Assembly (NCBI GenBank): GCA_902783155.1 | Contig: CACZPR010000056.1 | Location: 1-42,535, forward strand | Length of the DNA stretch: 42,535 nt | Source of the DNA: an uncultured Spirochaetaceae bacterium | GTDB taxonomy: Bacteria; Spirochaetota; Spirochaetia; Treponematales; Treponemataceae | Reading direction: 5' to 3' | Part shown: positions 6,847-15,049 of the stretch, piece by piece | Position numbering within the stretch: the stretch's first letter is position 1 | How the letters are laid out: the number at the start of each line of letters is the position of its first letter | The notes under the pieces: generated by a model | What the model was told of the DNA's origin: nothing | Seen by the model: only the letters and a program-made list of their open reading frames with translations | The model's database searches: none | Made by a program: the position numbers and the translations under genes

Positions 6847-9261
6847 ATGTTTAAGCCAGTCGTCTATCTTGAAGTAAGGGTACTTTTGTCAGCCGTTCCG
6901 GGAGTTTTTTCGGTCAACTCCAACCGCCAGGGGGCAAAGGACATTTTAACGGTCAAGGCCGAGTTCCAGAAAAGAAACAATGCCGCCAAAACCATAGACT
7001 CGGTAGAAATCCAGACCGCAGCCTTGAGAAAGGGAAGCTCGCTGATTCGCGCCCTTGGTGGAAAGTCCTACGACTCGATTGAAGTCGAAAAACTCACCGC
7101 GGACATACAGATTCCGCCGGACGACAAGGAATTCAATGGATTTTCAATAAAAATAGGCGAGGGCGGTGCGATTGGGATAATGTTCCACCACAAATCAAAA
7201 ATTATCCCGATTGAGGAGTATAGAATAGAAGAAAACATTGGACATCTTACACGGAGCGGGGGAAAAATCCACACGGACTGGACCTACGCCGGATGTCCTT
7301 CTCTCAGAATCAAGACAGCTCCTGTTTTTGAGCTTGGGGAAGAGGCGGAACTCTTTTTGCAGGAACTCTACACCGTAATGGCGTACCTGAAACTTTTGAC
7401 CGGTGGACTTGGGGAGGCCTCGTTCAGGTGCAACGCATACACTTCCCTTGCCGAATATCCGAACGAACCGGAGTATACAGTAAAACTCCGCAACCTCAAT
7501 TCTTTCAATTTTGTCAGAAAGGCTGTCAACTCGGAAATCAGCAGGCAGGAAAATCTTTTGGCGGCGGGAACCAAACTGGAAAGCGAAAGCCGGCTGTGGA
7601 TTGAGGAGACCAGCACAACAAAGTCCCTGCACGAGCGTACCCTTCCAAAAAAGCAGTTTGAAAAGCTGAATCCGACGGTTTTTGTTGATTTGTCGAACTC
7701 GGGTGGCGGCACAATAGAAATGGAGCTTCCATCCGCCAGACGCGAGCGTTTCCAGAAAGAATACGGGCTTTCACGGCTGCGCGCACAGTTTCTTTGTTCA
7801 GAAAAGGACCGGGCGGATTATTTTGAAACGGCAGTCCGTGATGGCGCGGAACCACTTCTTGCCGCAAGGTGGATGGCCGGTGAGCTTATGGGGCTTTTGA
7901 ACCAGAGACGCACGCCAATAAAACAGTCCAAAGTCACGGCGGAAAATTTTGCCCAGATTATCAAACTCATGTCTCAGGGAAAAATCCACAGCGGGATTGC
8001 AAAAGATTTGCTCGCCAGAGTTTTTAAGACAGGCGAAAATCCTCTTGATGTTGTCCAGCAAAATCAAAAGTGGATTCAACTTTCGTCCGCCGAAGAACTG
8101 GAGCCGTTTATTCAAAAAGCGATGGATGAAAATCCACAGAGCGTCGCCGCACTCAAAAATGGACAGATGGCCCCTCTTGAACATTTGACTGGAGCCGTAA
8201 TGAAGGCAAGCGAAGGACGAGCGGTTCCAAGTATTGTGAAGTCGCTGATTAAGGAAAAACTAAAAATTTCTGTGGTCTATGTTTTGACCATGGGAGGAGC
8301 AATTACGGCAAAAAAGTTGCCAGACGGAACAATCGCAGCCGGAAATCCTGATTCAATAAAATCAATTCTTGGCGACAAGGAAATTCAGCCTGTGCAGATT
8401 ACACCGGTCCGGGCGGTCCTTAGTGAAGAAATGGAGCCTGCTGATTTTGCGAAACTGATTTCCGAAATCAAATGCAGAATGGAAACCGGATTTGCGGATG
8501 GAATTGTTGTAACACATGGGACGGACACAATTTCATACACGGCATCTCTTTTGTTCTGGCTTTTTTCATCAGCGGATGTTCCTGTGATTTTGAGCACGTC
8601 GTCAAATCTTCCAAACGAGGGCGACGAAGCAAAGGACAATCTGAAATTCGCAATCCAGATGGCACGGGAAAAGAAAAACGGAGTCTACATGGCATACAAG
8701 TGCCGTCTCTATTCGCCATTGAATTTAAAATTTATCAGCGGAAAAGAAACTGAATTTGCAAACTGGAATCTGGACAAAAAACTTTTCAGACTGGAAAACA
8801 CAATTTCAAATTCATTTATGTCGGTGCAGTCTCCTGACAGTGAAGTGATTGCGCAGCTTTTGAACGAGGCGGCATCAAAAATGGCAGTCATAAAAATCTA
8901 TCCGGGGCTGAAGGCAAAAAGATTGAATGCTTTAATCAATTCCGACGACGACATCAAAAACATAATCGTGGAGCTGTATTCGTCTGGAACAGTCAACATG
9001 CGTGACAGCGATTATTCATTGAAGGACGTTTTGATTAACGGAAAAAAACAGGGCGTTCATTTTTATTGCACGTCACAGCAGGAATGTAAAGTTGATTTTT
9101 CAAAATATCAAACTTCACTGGAAGTGTGGAGGGGAGGTGCTGTCCCAATGGATATTTTGACCACCGAATCTGTTGTGTCACTTTATTTTGCGGCAAGTAT
9201 AATCGCCGATGATGATTCCGAAGTGAACCAGCTGATTGAAGAATGTGTCGAAGCTCTGTGA
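6847..9261 (+). CDS. GatB-like protein fused to an L-asparaginase/GatD-like domain
   Basis: 804 residues. The ATG at 6847 is chosen because GGGAGA lies just upstream and the protein then begins like GatB (FKPVVYLEVRVLLS). Residues about 1-470 follow the whole GatB plan: EENIGHL, HTDWTYAGCPSLRI, GEASFRCNAYTSLAEYP, VKLRNLNSFNFVRKAVNSEI, then a YqeY-type helical tail (AARWMAGELMGLLNQRR, GKIHSGIAKDLLARVF, LTGAVMKASEGRAVPSIV). The zinc-binding cysteine motifs of bacterial GatB are absent, and EVH near the start is EVR. From about residue 474 an L-asparaginase/GatD-like domain begins: VVYVLTMGGAITAK, then VVTHGTDTISYTA (Thr559, Asp560) and a complete C-terminal lobe. The first catalytic Thr of the GGTI motif is Ala485. 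In archaea GatE (GatB-like) and GatD (asparaginase-like) are separate partners that amidate Glu-tRNAGln; this looks like a reversed, single-chain version with a damaged amidase centre. Function is open. Confidence 0.85.
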   Translation: MFKPVVYLEVRVLLSAVPGVFSVNSNRQGAKDILTVKAEFQKRNNAAKTIDSVEIQTAALRKGSSLIRALGGKSYDSIEVEKLTADIQIPPDDKEFNGFSIKIGEGGAIGIMFHHKSKIIPIEEYRIEENIGHLTRSGGKIHTDWTYAGCPSLRIKTAPVFELGEEAELFLQELYTVMAYLKLLTGGLGEASFRCNAYTSLAEYPNEPEYTVKLRNLNSFNFVRKAVNSEISRQENLLAAGTKLESESRLWIEETSTTKSLHERTLPKKQFEKLNPTVFVDLSNSGGGTIEMELPSARRERFQKEYGLSRLRAQFLCSEKDRADYFETAVRDGAEPLLAARWMAGELMGLLNQRRTPIKQSKVTAENFAQIIKLMSQGKIHSGIAKDLLARVFKTGENPLDVVQQNQKWIQLSSAEELEPFIQKAMDENPQSVAALKNGQMAPLEHLTGAVMKASEGRAVPSIVKSLIKEKLKISVVYVLTMGGAITAKKLPDGTIAAGNPDSIKSILGDKEIQPVQITPVRAVLSEEMEPADFAKLISEIKCRMETGFADGIVVTHGTDTISYTASLLFWLFSSADVPVILSTSSNLPNEGDEAKDNLKFAIQMAREKKNGVYMAYKCRLYSPLNLKFISGKETEFANWNLDKKLFRLENTISNSFMSVQSPDSEVIAQLLNEAASKMAVIKIYPGLKAKRLNALINSDDDIKNIIVELYSSGTVNMRDSDYSLKDVLINGKKQGVHFYCTSQQECKVDFSKYQTSLEVWRGGAVPMDILTTESVVSLYFAASIIADDDSEVNQLIEECVEAL

Positions 9262-9321
9262 GGATTGAAAATCGATTGAGCAAATTGTATTATTTGAGCA
9301 TGAAAAAAATGGGGATAAAAA

Positions 9322-10665
9322 ATGAACGTTGGGGATATTAAAAAAAAGGCATCCGAGTTTTTTACGGAGTATTTAAATCACACGATTGACATCTCTTGTG
9401 TCAGCTCGGACAAAAAGGATGAGGACGATGATTTTTTTCCGCTGGAGATTTCAAAAAACTCTTCCAGGCTCAGCGACACACTGAAGGAGTATTCACAGGA
9501 AACCCTTGAAGTTTTTTTGCACAGCAAGAACAAAACCGGTGTTGGATATTCGCTGGAAGTTGAGTATGTCAACACAAGAAGCAACGGACGCAAAAGCATA
9601 ATCAAGAGCGTGTATTTTGAAAATGAAAATGATTATCTTGATTTTATAAATGTAAAAAGTCGGGTGGAGAATTTGAAATTTGCTCTTGCAATTCTTTCGA
9701 TGGACAAAGTTCTTCCTCCTCCTGAACTTAGAAGCTGGGCAAAAAAGCATGTAAAGGATTTGACCGCAGTATATGAGGATGGCGCGGTGTTCTGGCACAA
9801 TATAGGTCAGTGCGCTCTCTGGGTGAACAAAAGTGCAAAGGAGCCTCTGCAATACATCCCCGCGGAATTTGTTGCCGCAAATAAAAAATTGATTCAGTCT
9901 CTTTTCAAAAATGGCGAAGCCGAAATCCAGATTGTGAGTGCGCAAAAAAATGTGGAGCCACAAAACAAAAATCCTGTCAAAAGAACGCAGGTTGAAACTG
10001 AACACGAGGAATCTAAAAATGAAATTGAGCCTGTGGCGACTGAAGATGTGGGGCGGGAATCAAAACCGTTTTTTATCAGGTTCCGTTCTCTTTCCGTAGA
10101 AAATCCGTTGAAACTTGGGAGACTTGTTCCAAGGGAAATATCATTGCAGCTTGATGATTTTGTCCACCTGAACCAGACAAATTTTTTAAAAGAAATCACC
10201 ACCGTTTTGATTGTGAACGATGAAACTGTTTTTCAGACTTTCCCAAAATCGGAGCATGTGCTTTGCATTTATGGTCCCGACTATGCCGTCAACGCATTGA
10301 AACTTTGCGAATGGTTTTCACGTTACCAGCTGATTTATTTTGGAGACATAAGCGAACATTGCTTTGATGTTCTCTCCGCATTCAGAAACACGTGGATGAA
10401 AACAGAAACAATCTGCATGGATGGAAATACTTGGGAAAGATTTGTTGGAAGCGCGGAACCCGGTTCGCATTTGAAAAACAATGTCGTTCCAAAAAATCTG
10501 AATGAATCGGAGAAAAATACTTTTCTTTCTTTGCGCCTTACAGCTGACAGAAACAAACTTCCGCAGGAAAAAATTCCTATGGATTATGTGCTGCAATTTT
10601 TGGATGCGGTAAAAATCTGCGGCCCGGAAGAAAAACAGACCGCAGAAGAAAATCCTGAAACATAG
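9322..10665 (+). CDS. Orphan JetD-like protein (DUF3322-DUF2220), Toprim residues lost
   Basis: 447 residues, started after GGGGA. Residues about 1-195 resemble the DUF3322 domain of JetD (FFPLEISK, VEYVNTRSNGRKSI, LPPPELRSWAKKHV, IPAEFVAANKKLIQSLF). A charged low-complexity linker covers about 198-240. Residues about 241-430 follow the DUF2220/Toprim-like domain: VLIVNDETVFQTFP, LCIYGPDYAVNALKLCEWF, LIYFGDISEHCFDVLSAFR, NKLPQEKIPMDYV. JetD is the nuclease subunit of the Wadjet anti-plasmid system. Here the Toprim glutamate (IVEN) is Asn299 and the DxD motif is Asp342-Ile-Ser344, so nuclease action is doubtful. No JetA, JetB or JetC genes are nearby. It follows the GatB-asparaginase gene by 60 bp on the same strand. 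Assignment rests on pattern recognition by eye. Confidence 0.7.
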   Translation: MNVGDIKKKASEFFTEYLNHTIDISCVSSDKKDEDDDFFPLEISKNSSRLSDTLKEYSQETLEVFLHSKNKTGVGYSLEVEYVNTRSNGRKSIIKSVYFENENDYLDFINVKSRVENLKFALAILSMDKVLPPPELRSWAKKHVKDLTAVYEDGAVFWHNIGQCALWVNKSAKEPLQYIPAEFVAANKKLIQSLFKNGEAEIQIVSAQKNVEPQNKNPVKRTQVETEHEESKNEIEPVATEDVGRESKPFFIRFRSLSVENPLKLGRLVPREISLQLDDFVHLNQTNFLKEITTVLIVNDETVFQTFPKSEHVLCIYGPDYAVNALKLCEWFSRYQLIYFGDISEHCFDVLSAFRNTWMKTETICMDGNTWERFVGSAEPGSHLKNNVVPKNLNESEKNTFLSLRLTADRNKLPQEKIPMDYVLQFLDAVKICGPEEKQTAEENPET

Positions 10666-10684
10666 TTTTCAAAAAGTTTTTTGC

Positions 10685-12187
10685 TTAGGACCAGACAAAT
10701 TTTGTCCACGAGGTTTTTCCATCTGGAGATGCGTTTGCATAGAGAGCGAGAATTGTTCCCGTGAATCCACATGCGACTTCGCTTGAAAGAAATTTCGTTT
10801 GCCCTGTTGATTCAGAAACTTTCCCTTCGGCGGAGGCTGTTAAAAAATAATTGTCACGGTCGCTTTGGATTTTTAGCTCAACAGTTTTTCCCTCAACGGG
10901 AAATTCTTTTCCGGGAACACAGTGACCTCCAATCACAAGTTTTGTTCCTGCAAAAATTTTTCCATTGGATTTTCTGATGTACGACGCATAAAAATCTTTT
11001 TCCGTAAGATAGGCTGTTATTCCCGCTTCCTGATTTTCTTCCAGTGAATCAACAAAAACTGTGACAGCAATTTTTCCGACATGCTCTTCCTGTCTCATGC
11101 CAACAAAAGTTGCCTGTCCGCATGTTCCCAAAAAATCAACATGGCCTTTAAGTTCAACCGTTTTTGAGCTGGAATCAATTTTATAATTTTCATAAATCGG
11201 AAGGCGAAGATAGACGGCGCGGTTTTTATCCAAAGTCCAATGGTATTCTGGATAGACCGGCTCATCAAGTGTCGTGCATTTTCCATTCTCCAATTTCCAC
11301 TGGGCGCGACAGGTTCCGTCATCACCAACTTTTATCCATCCGTCATCCGTCCAGAACACTGGTTCCAAAAAAGTTTCGCGCCCCAAATTATGGAATGGCA
11401 GATATTGACCAATCTGGCGGAAAGCAAGATGGACCATGAACCATTGTCCGTCGGGTCCTTCAACTAAATCCGCATGGCCCGCTCCCTGAATGTGGTAGCC
11501 ACCAAGATTTCTGTTTGTCAAAATCGGATTGAACGGACACATTTCATAAGGTCCCCAAATATTTTTGCTGCGGAGCATACATTCCATGTGGCCATATTCG
11601 GTTCCACCTTCCGCCGCCATCAAATAGTAATAGTCATTTATGTGGTAGACGTGAGGACCTTCAAGATAACGACCGCCACATCCTTTTGAAATGCACCTTG
11701 CCTGTGAAAGAGTTTTTCCTGTCTCAATATCAATTTCGCAAAGTGAGATTCCTTCCTCTCCAAAATCGTCTGTTCCGTTGCTGACAAAATAAGTTTTATC
11801 TCCATCAAAAAGCAAAGAAGGGTCGATTCCTCCCCGCTGAACTTTTATCGGCTCCGACCATTCTCCGGAATGAATGTCATCGGTCCAGACATAAAAATTT
11901 CCGAAATCATTGCTCACGTTTGTCACGACAACATAAAAACGCCCATTGTTGTAGCGGATTGTCGGCGCGTAAATTCCACCGGATGCTTCTACTCCCCGCA
12001 CATCCAGCTGGGACTGTCGTGTAAGGCAGTGTCCAATCTGGTTCCAGTGCAACAGGTCGTCGCTCTCAAAAATTGGTAAGCCAGGAAAATATTCAAACGT
12101 GCTGTTCACCAAATAAAATTTTCCATTGGCGGCGCACACACTTGGATCGGGATAAAATCCACGGACAACAGGATTTACGCAAATCAT
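10685..12187 (-). CDS. GH43 family beta-xylosidase/alpha-L-arabinofuranosidase
   Basis: 500 residues with no signal peptide, so it acts on imported oligosaccharides. Residues 1-~300 are the five-bladed GH43 propeller, opening NPVVRGFYPDPSVC. The expected catalytic triad is visible: Asp14 (FYPDPS, base), Asp122 (GGIDPSLLFD) and Glu176 (YLEGPHVY, acid). Residues ~320-500 form a concanavalin-like C-terminal domain (VDFLGTCGQATFVGMRQEEH) that often completes the active site of GH43 xylosidases. Start ATG follows GGGGGAAG. The gene is convergent with the JetD-like gene, 19 bp apart, and suggests use of xylan or arabinoxylan. Exact substrate is not determined by sequence alone. Confidence 0.92.
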   Translation of the reverse strand: MICVNPVVRGFYPDPSVCAANGKFYLVNSTFEYFPGLPIFESDDLLHWNQIGHCLTRQSQLDVRGVEASGGIYAPTIRYNNGRFYVVVTNVSNDFGNFYVWTDDIHSGEWSEPIKVQRGGIDPSLLFDGDKTYFVSNGTDDFGEEGISLCEIDIETGKTLSQARCISKGCGGRYLEGPHVYHINDYYYLMAAEGGTEYGHMECMLRSKNIWGPYEMCPFNPILTNRNLGGYHIQGAGHADLVEGPDGQWFMVHLAFRQIGQYLPFHNLGRETFLEPVFWTDDGWIKVGDDGTCRAQWKLENGKCTTLDEPVYPEYHWTLDKNRAVYLRLPIYENYKIDSSSKTVELKGHVDFLGTCGQATFVGMRQEEHVGKIAVTVFVDSLEENQEAGITAYLTEKDFYASYIRKSNGKIFAGTKLVIGGHCVPGKEFPVEGKTVELKIQSDRDNYFLTASAEGKVSESTGQTKFLSSEVACGFTGTILALYANASPDGKTSWTKFVWS

Positions 12188-12217
12188 TTTCTTCCCCCAG
12201 AAACAAAAGTTCCATTT

Positions 12218-12246
12218 ACTTTAGAAAATCTTTTGCGCATTTCCAA
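12218..12246 (-). promoter_or_regulatory. Promoter of the GH43 gene
   Basis: On the minus strand TTGGAA (12246-12241), a 17-bp spacer and TAAAGT (12223-12218). Each box matches the consensus at four of six positions and the spacing is ideal; start of transcription near 12211. Confidence 0.4.
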
Positions 12247-12291
12247 CATAAAAAAATGCAGAATTTTATTTTAATTTTTTTGGATTCGCTT

Positions 12292-13911
12292 TTACATTAG
12301 CGGCCCGAATATTCTTAGGATGCGTCCTGCAAATCTTTGAATCAGTGGAAGTTTTTTGTAGTCATCCTGCTTCATTTCAACACAGTCGTTTTCAAACATT
12401 GAATCAAAATCTTCCTTTATGTCGGCAATTGCGGAACACTCATACAAAAGAGCGCCACACTCAAAATGCGCATAAAAACTTCTGTAGTCCAGATTTATTG
12501 AACCAACCGTGGCAATCCGTCCGTCGGCGATAAAACCTTTTGCGTGTGTGAATCCTTTTTTATAAAGAAAAATTCTCACGCCTTCGTCAATTAAATCTTT
12601 CAAAAAAGTTTTTCCAACGCAGAACGCTCCAACATGGTCCGGCCGGGATGGAACAACGATACGCACATCAACTCCACGCTTCGCGGCAAAAGTCAATGAG
12701 GAAAGAATCTGGTTGTCCACAATCACATAGGGACTTGTTATGTACAGATATTTTTTTGACGTGTTGATTATATCAAGACAAATATTTTCCGCCAAATCTT
12801 CGCCGTTAAAAGCATGGTCGCCATAGGGAATAACAAGTCCGTCGCTTTCAACCGGTGGGTATTCAAGAAAAAGATAGTTCGCGTAGTCGTCCTTGACCTT
12901 TTCATTTATGTTCCAGATTTCCAGAAACATTCGCATCAAATCAACAATGGCGCGTCCACGGATTATTACACCTGTATCCTTCCAGTACGGAAATTTGTTT
13001 TTTCCGATATTGAAATATTCGTTTGAAAGATTCAGTCCACCGGTAAAACCATATTTTCCATCGACGATAACAATTTTTCGGTGGTCACGGTTGTTGATTG
13101 GAGTGGAGACAATTGGATAAAGTTTGCTAAAAACTTTTGCCTTTATGCCAAGACTTTTCAAATATTTTTGATAGTCAAGTGCGCTGACCATATAGGTTCC
13201 AACTCCATCGCACATAACGCGGACATCGACACCTTCCTTGACTTTTTGCTTTAAAATCTGGAGGATTCTGTCCCAGCTTTCTTCGACACGGATTATAAAA
13301 AATTCTATAAAAATAAATTTTTTTGCGCTCATCAGCATTTCCAGAAAGTCTGGATAAAATTTTTCGCCGCATGAGTAATATTTTGCGCTGGTTTCCTGAT
13401 GTGGAAAAAAATGTCCCTCGTTAAAAATGTATCTTCCAAGATTCTCAAAATCTGGATATTGCTTCAGGATTTTTTCGGCATCCTCTTTTTTTGATAAAAA
13501 CAAATCCAGGTCGCTGTCGATTTTTGTCACCTGCTTTTTTAGCTTCCGTCCACCCCAATCAGTGTGGTAAAGAAAATAACAGGTTATGCCGACGAGCGGA
13601 AAAATTACAACCGGAACAATCCATGCAATCTTGTATTCGTTCTTGCACTTGTTGTTCGCAATGTAAATCATAAAGCCGAGCGAAAGAAAAACTGAGCCGC
13701 TCAAATAAACTTCAATGCGGCTTGAAAGGTTGATTAGAAAAAACAAAAGCAGTCCCAGCTGAAGCGCCAGAGCAATAAGGGTGATTACAGTTCTGCTGAA
13801 AAAAAGTTGGCGCGCAATTTTTTTTGATTTTTCGTTGCGCAAAATTTTTCTATTTAAATCTTCTTTTTCAATGTTTTTTTCTTCTGCTTTTAAAATCTTT
13901 TTTACATTCAT
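12292..13911 (-). CDS. cls: Cardiolipin synthase (phospholipase D family)
   Basis: 539 residues, close to the usual ~500. Two hydrophobic segments near residues 37-90 (FLINLSSRIEVYLSGSVFLSLGF and the IVPVVIFPLVGITCYFLYHTDWGGR stretch) form the usual N-terminal hairpin anchor. Two HKD motifs follow: HRKIVIVDGKYGFTGGLN and HAKGFIADGRIATVGSINLDYRSF, the pair that makes phosphatidyl-enzyme intermediates. It condenses two phosphatidylglycerols, or PG and PE, into cardiolipin at the membrane. The N-terminus carries ~30 extra charged residues before the first hydrophobic segment. Start ATG follows GGGGAAG, 22 bp after the upstream secreted-protein gene, so the three genes may be one transcript. Confidence 0.95.
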   Translation of the reverse strand: MNVKKILKAEEKNIEKEDLNRKILRNEKSKKIARQLFFSRTVITLIALALQLGLLLFFLINLSSRIEVYLSGSVFLSLGFMIYIANNKCKNEYKIAWIVPVVIFPLVGITCYFLYHTDWGGRKLKKQVTKIDSDLDLFLSKKEDAEKILKQYPDFENLGRYIFNEGHFFPHQETSAKYYSCGEKFYPDFLEMLMSAKKFIFIEFFIIRVEESWDRILQILKQKVKEGVDVRVMCDGVGTYMVSALDYQKYLKSLGIKAKVFSKLYPIVSTPINNRDHRKIVIVDGKYGFTGGLNLSNEYFNIGKNKFPYWKDTGVIIRGRAIVDLMRMFLEIWNINEKVKDDYANYLFLEYPPVESDGLVIPYGDHAFNGEDLAENICLDIINTSKKYLYITSPYVIVDNQILSSLTFAAKRGVDVRIVVPSRPDHVGAFCVGKTFLKDLIDEGVRIFLYKKGFTHAKGFIADGRIATVGSINLDYRSFYAHFECGALLYECSAIADIKEDFDSMFENDCVEMKQDDYKKLPLIQRFAGRILRIFGPLM

Positions 13912-13933
13912 AAATCACTTCCCCAATTGTGCA

Positions 13934-15010
13934 CTAATTTTTGATTGTGATTTCTTTTTGCTCGTAACCTTTTTTTGTTGGCCGGCGAAGCTGTATGCTT
14001 ACTTTTTTTGCTGTCTTTGCGTCGTGGAAAATTCCGTACAAATCATCAAGCACAACATCATTTCCAAGTTTCCCCAAATCAAAAATTTCTGTGTCTATAA
14101 TTATTTTTGATGAAAGATTTTTGTCGGACGAATCAACGAGCAAAATGTCTCCGTCTCTAAAACCATAGATATGGGCCATGGATTTTTTTCCAACGGTGAT
14201 TTCAAATATCCTAAAATCTTTGTCCATGGTGACAATTCCAGATTTGTTTTCGGCTGTCTTTTTTACAAGCAGATTTTTTCCATCGCCGTCAATCAATTTA
14301 AAATCCATTCCAAGCAAATCTAGATACGCTTTTCCAGAAACTGTCTGGGACCTTCGTTTTATTTTTTCTTCCTCAATCCGTATTTCATCTTCTCCGGGAA
14401 TATAGGAAACAGTGAAATGCCAGTCATATTGATATTCATTTCTTCTGAACCCATTGGCATTTTCGTTTATGTCAGGAATAACTTTGCTTGATTTTCGCTC
14501 AACGGTCCACAGCTCTGGATTTGTTTCGCCATCAACAGAGTAGACCGGTGTCAGACCAGATTTTATGCTCGCCTTGTTCAAAACATAATAAGATTCCCAG
14601 CGACCGCTCCTGTAAGTTTTAAATGGCTCGAACTGTGAAAGGCCGTTCGCAAGGTAAAGGGTCTTTGAAGTTTTTAAAGTCCTGTCATCTTTTGTTTCAA
14701 GAGAGTATTCCGCATCCACAATCTGCTCGATTATTTTGTCGATTGCGTCATTGCGTTTTTTGTTTTCCGCTTCGAGTCGTTTTTTTTCAGCTTCCAACTG
14801 TTCTTCAATTTCATGTGAGTCGGCAATTTCTTTTTCGCTGTCTTCTGTTTCAACACTTTCACTTTCATCATTTTCAAGTGCCTGCTCAACAGTCGGTTCG
14901 GTGCTTGATTCTGCCGTATCAAAATTTTCTGTCACCGCGTCCTGCGAAAACAGAACGACAATAAAAAAAACATTGCAGGTCAAAATCAAAAGAACTCTTT
15001 TCATTTTCAT
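13934..15010 (-). CDS. Exported protein with an FGE-like fragment and a PDZ-like C-terminus
   Basis: 358 residues. Signal peptide MKMKRVLLILTCNVFFIVVLFSQ, then an acidic stretch (residues ~25-70, rich in Glu, Asp, Ser) and a charged coiled coil (~70-95). Residues about 140-192 hold YYVLNKASIKSGLTPVYSVDGETNPELW and NENANGFRR, which match the segment 'CNA.S..GLTPVY...DP..W...NANGYRLPTEAEWE' of formylglycine-generating-enzyme/SUMF1 proteins but stop before the catalytic part. The C-terminus (FRDGDILLVDSSDK, then VSIQLRRP) resembles a degenerate PDZ domain. It is a paralogue of the next gene upstream (15050-16438), 39 bp away. No function is known to me. Confidence 0.75.
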   Translation of the reverse strand: MKMKRVLLILTCNVFFIVVLFSQDAVTENFDTAESSTEPTVEQALENDESESVETEDSEKEIADSHEIEEQLEAEKKRLEAENKKRNDAIDKIIEQIVDAEYSLETKDDRTLKTSKTLYLANGLSQFEPFKTYRSGRWESYYVLNKASIKSGLTPVYSVDGETNPELWTVERKSSKVIPDINENANGFRRNEYQYDWHFTVSYIPGEDEIRIEEEKIKRRSQTVSGKAYLDLLGMDFKLIDGDGKNLLVKKTAENKSGIVTMDKDFRIFEITVGKKSMAHIYGFRDGDILLVDSSDKNLSSKIIIDTEIFDLGKLGNDVVLDDLYGIFHDAKTAKKVSIQLRRPTKKGYEQKEITIKN

Positions 15011-15049
15011 CCCTCCATCTCTCCAGGGGAAAACTCAAACCACAGCTTT

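Noticed and set aside
9262-9321. jetA, jetB or jetC remnants around the JetD-like gene
   Set aside because: Flanking genes are the GatB-like fusion and a GH43 enzyme; no condensin-like ATPase or kleisin pattern is present.
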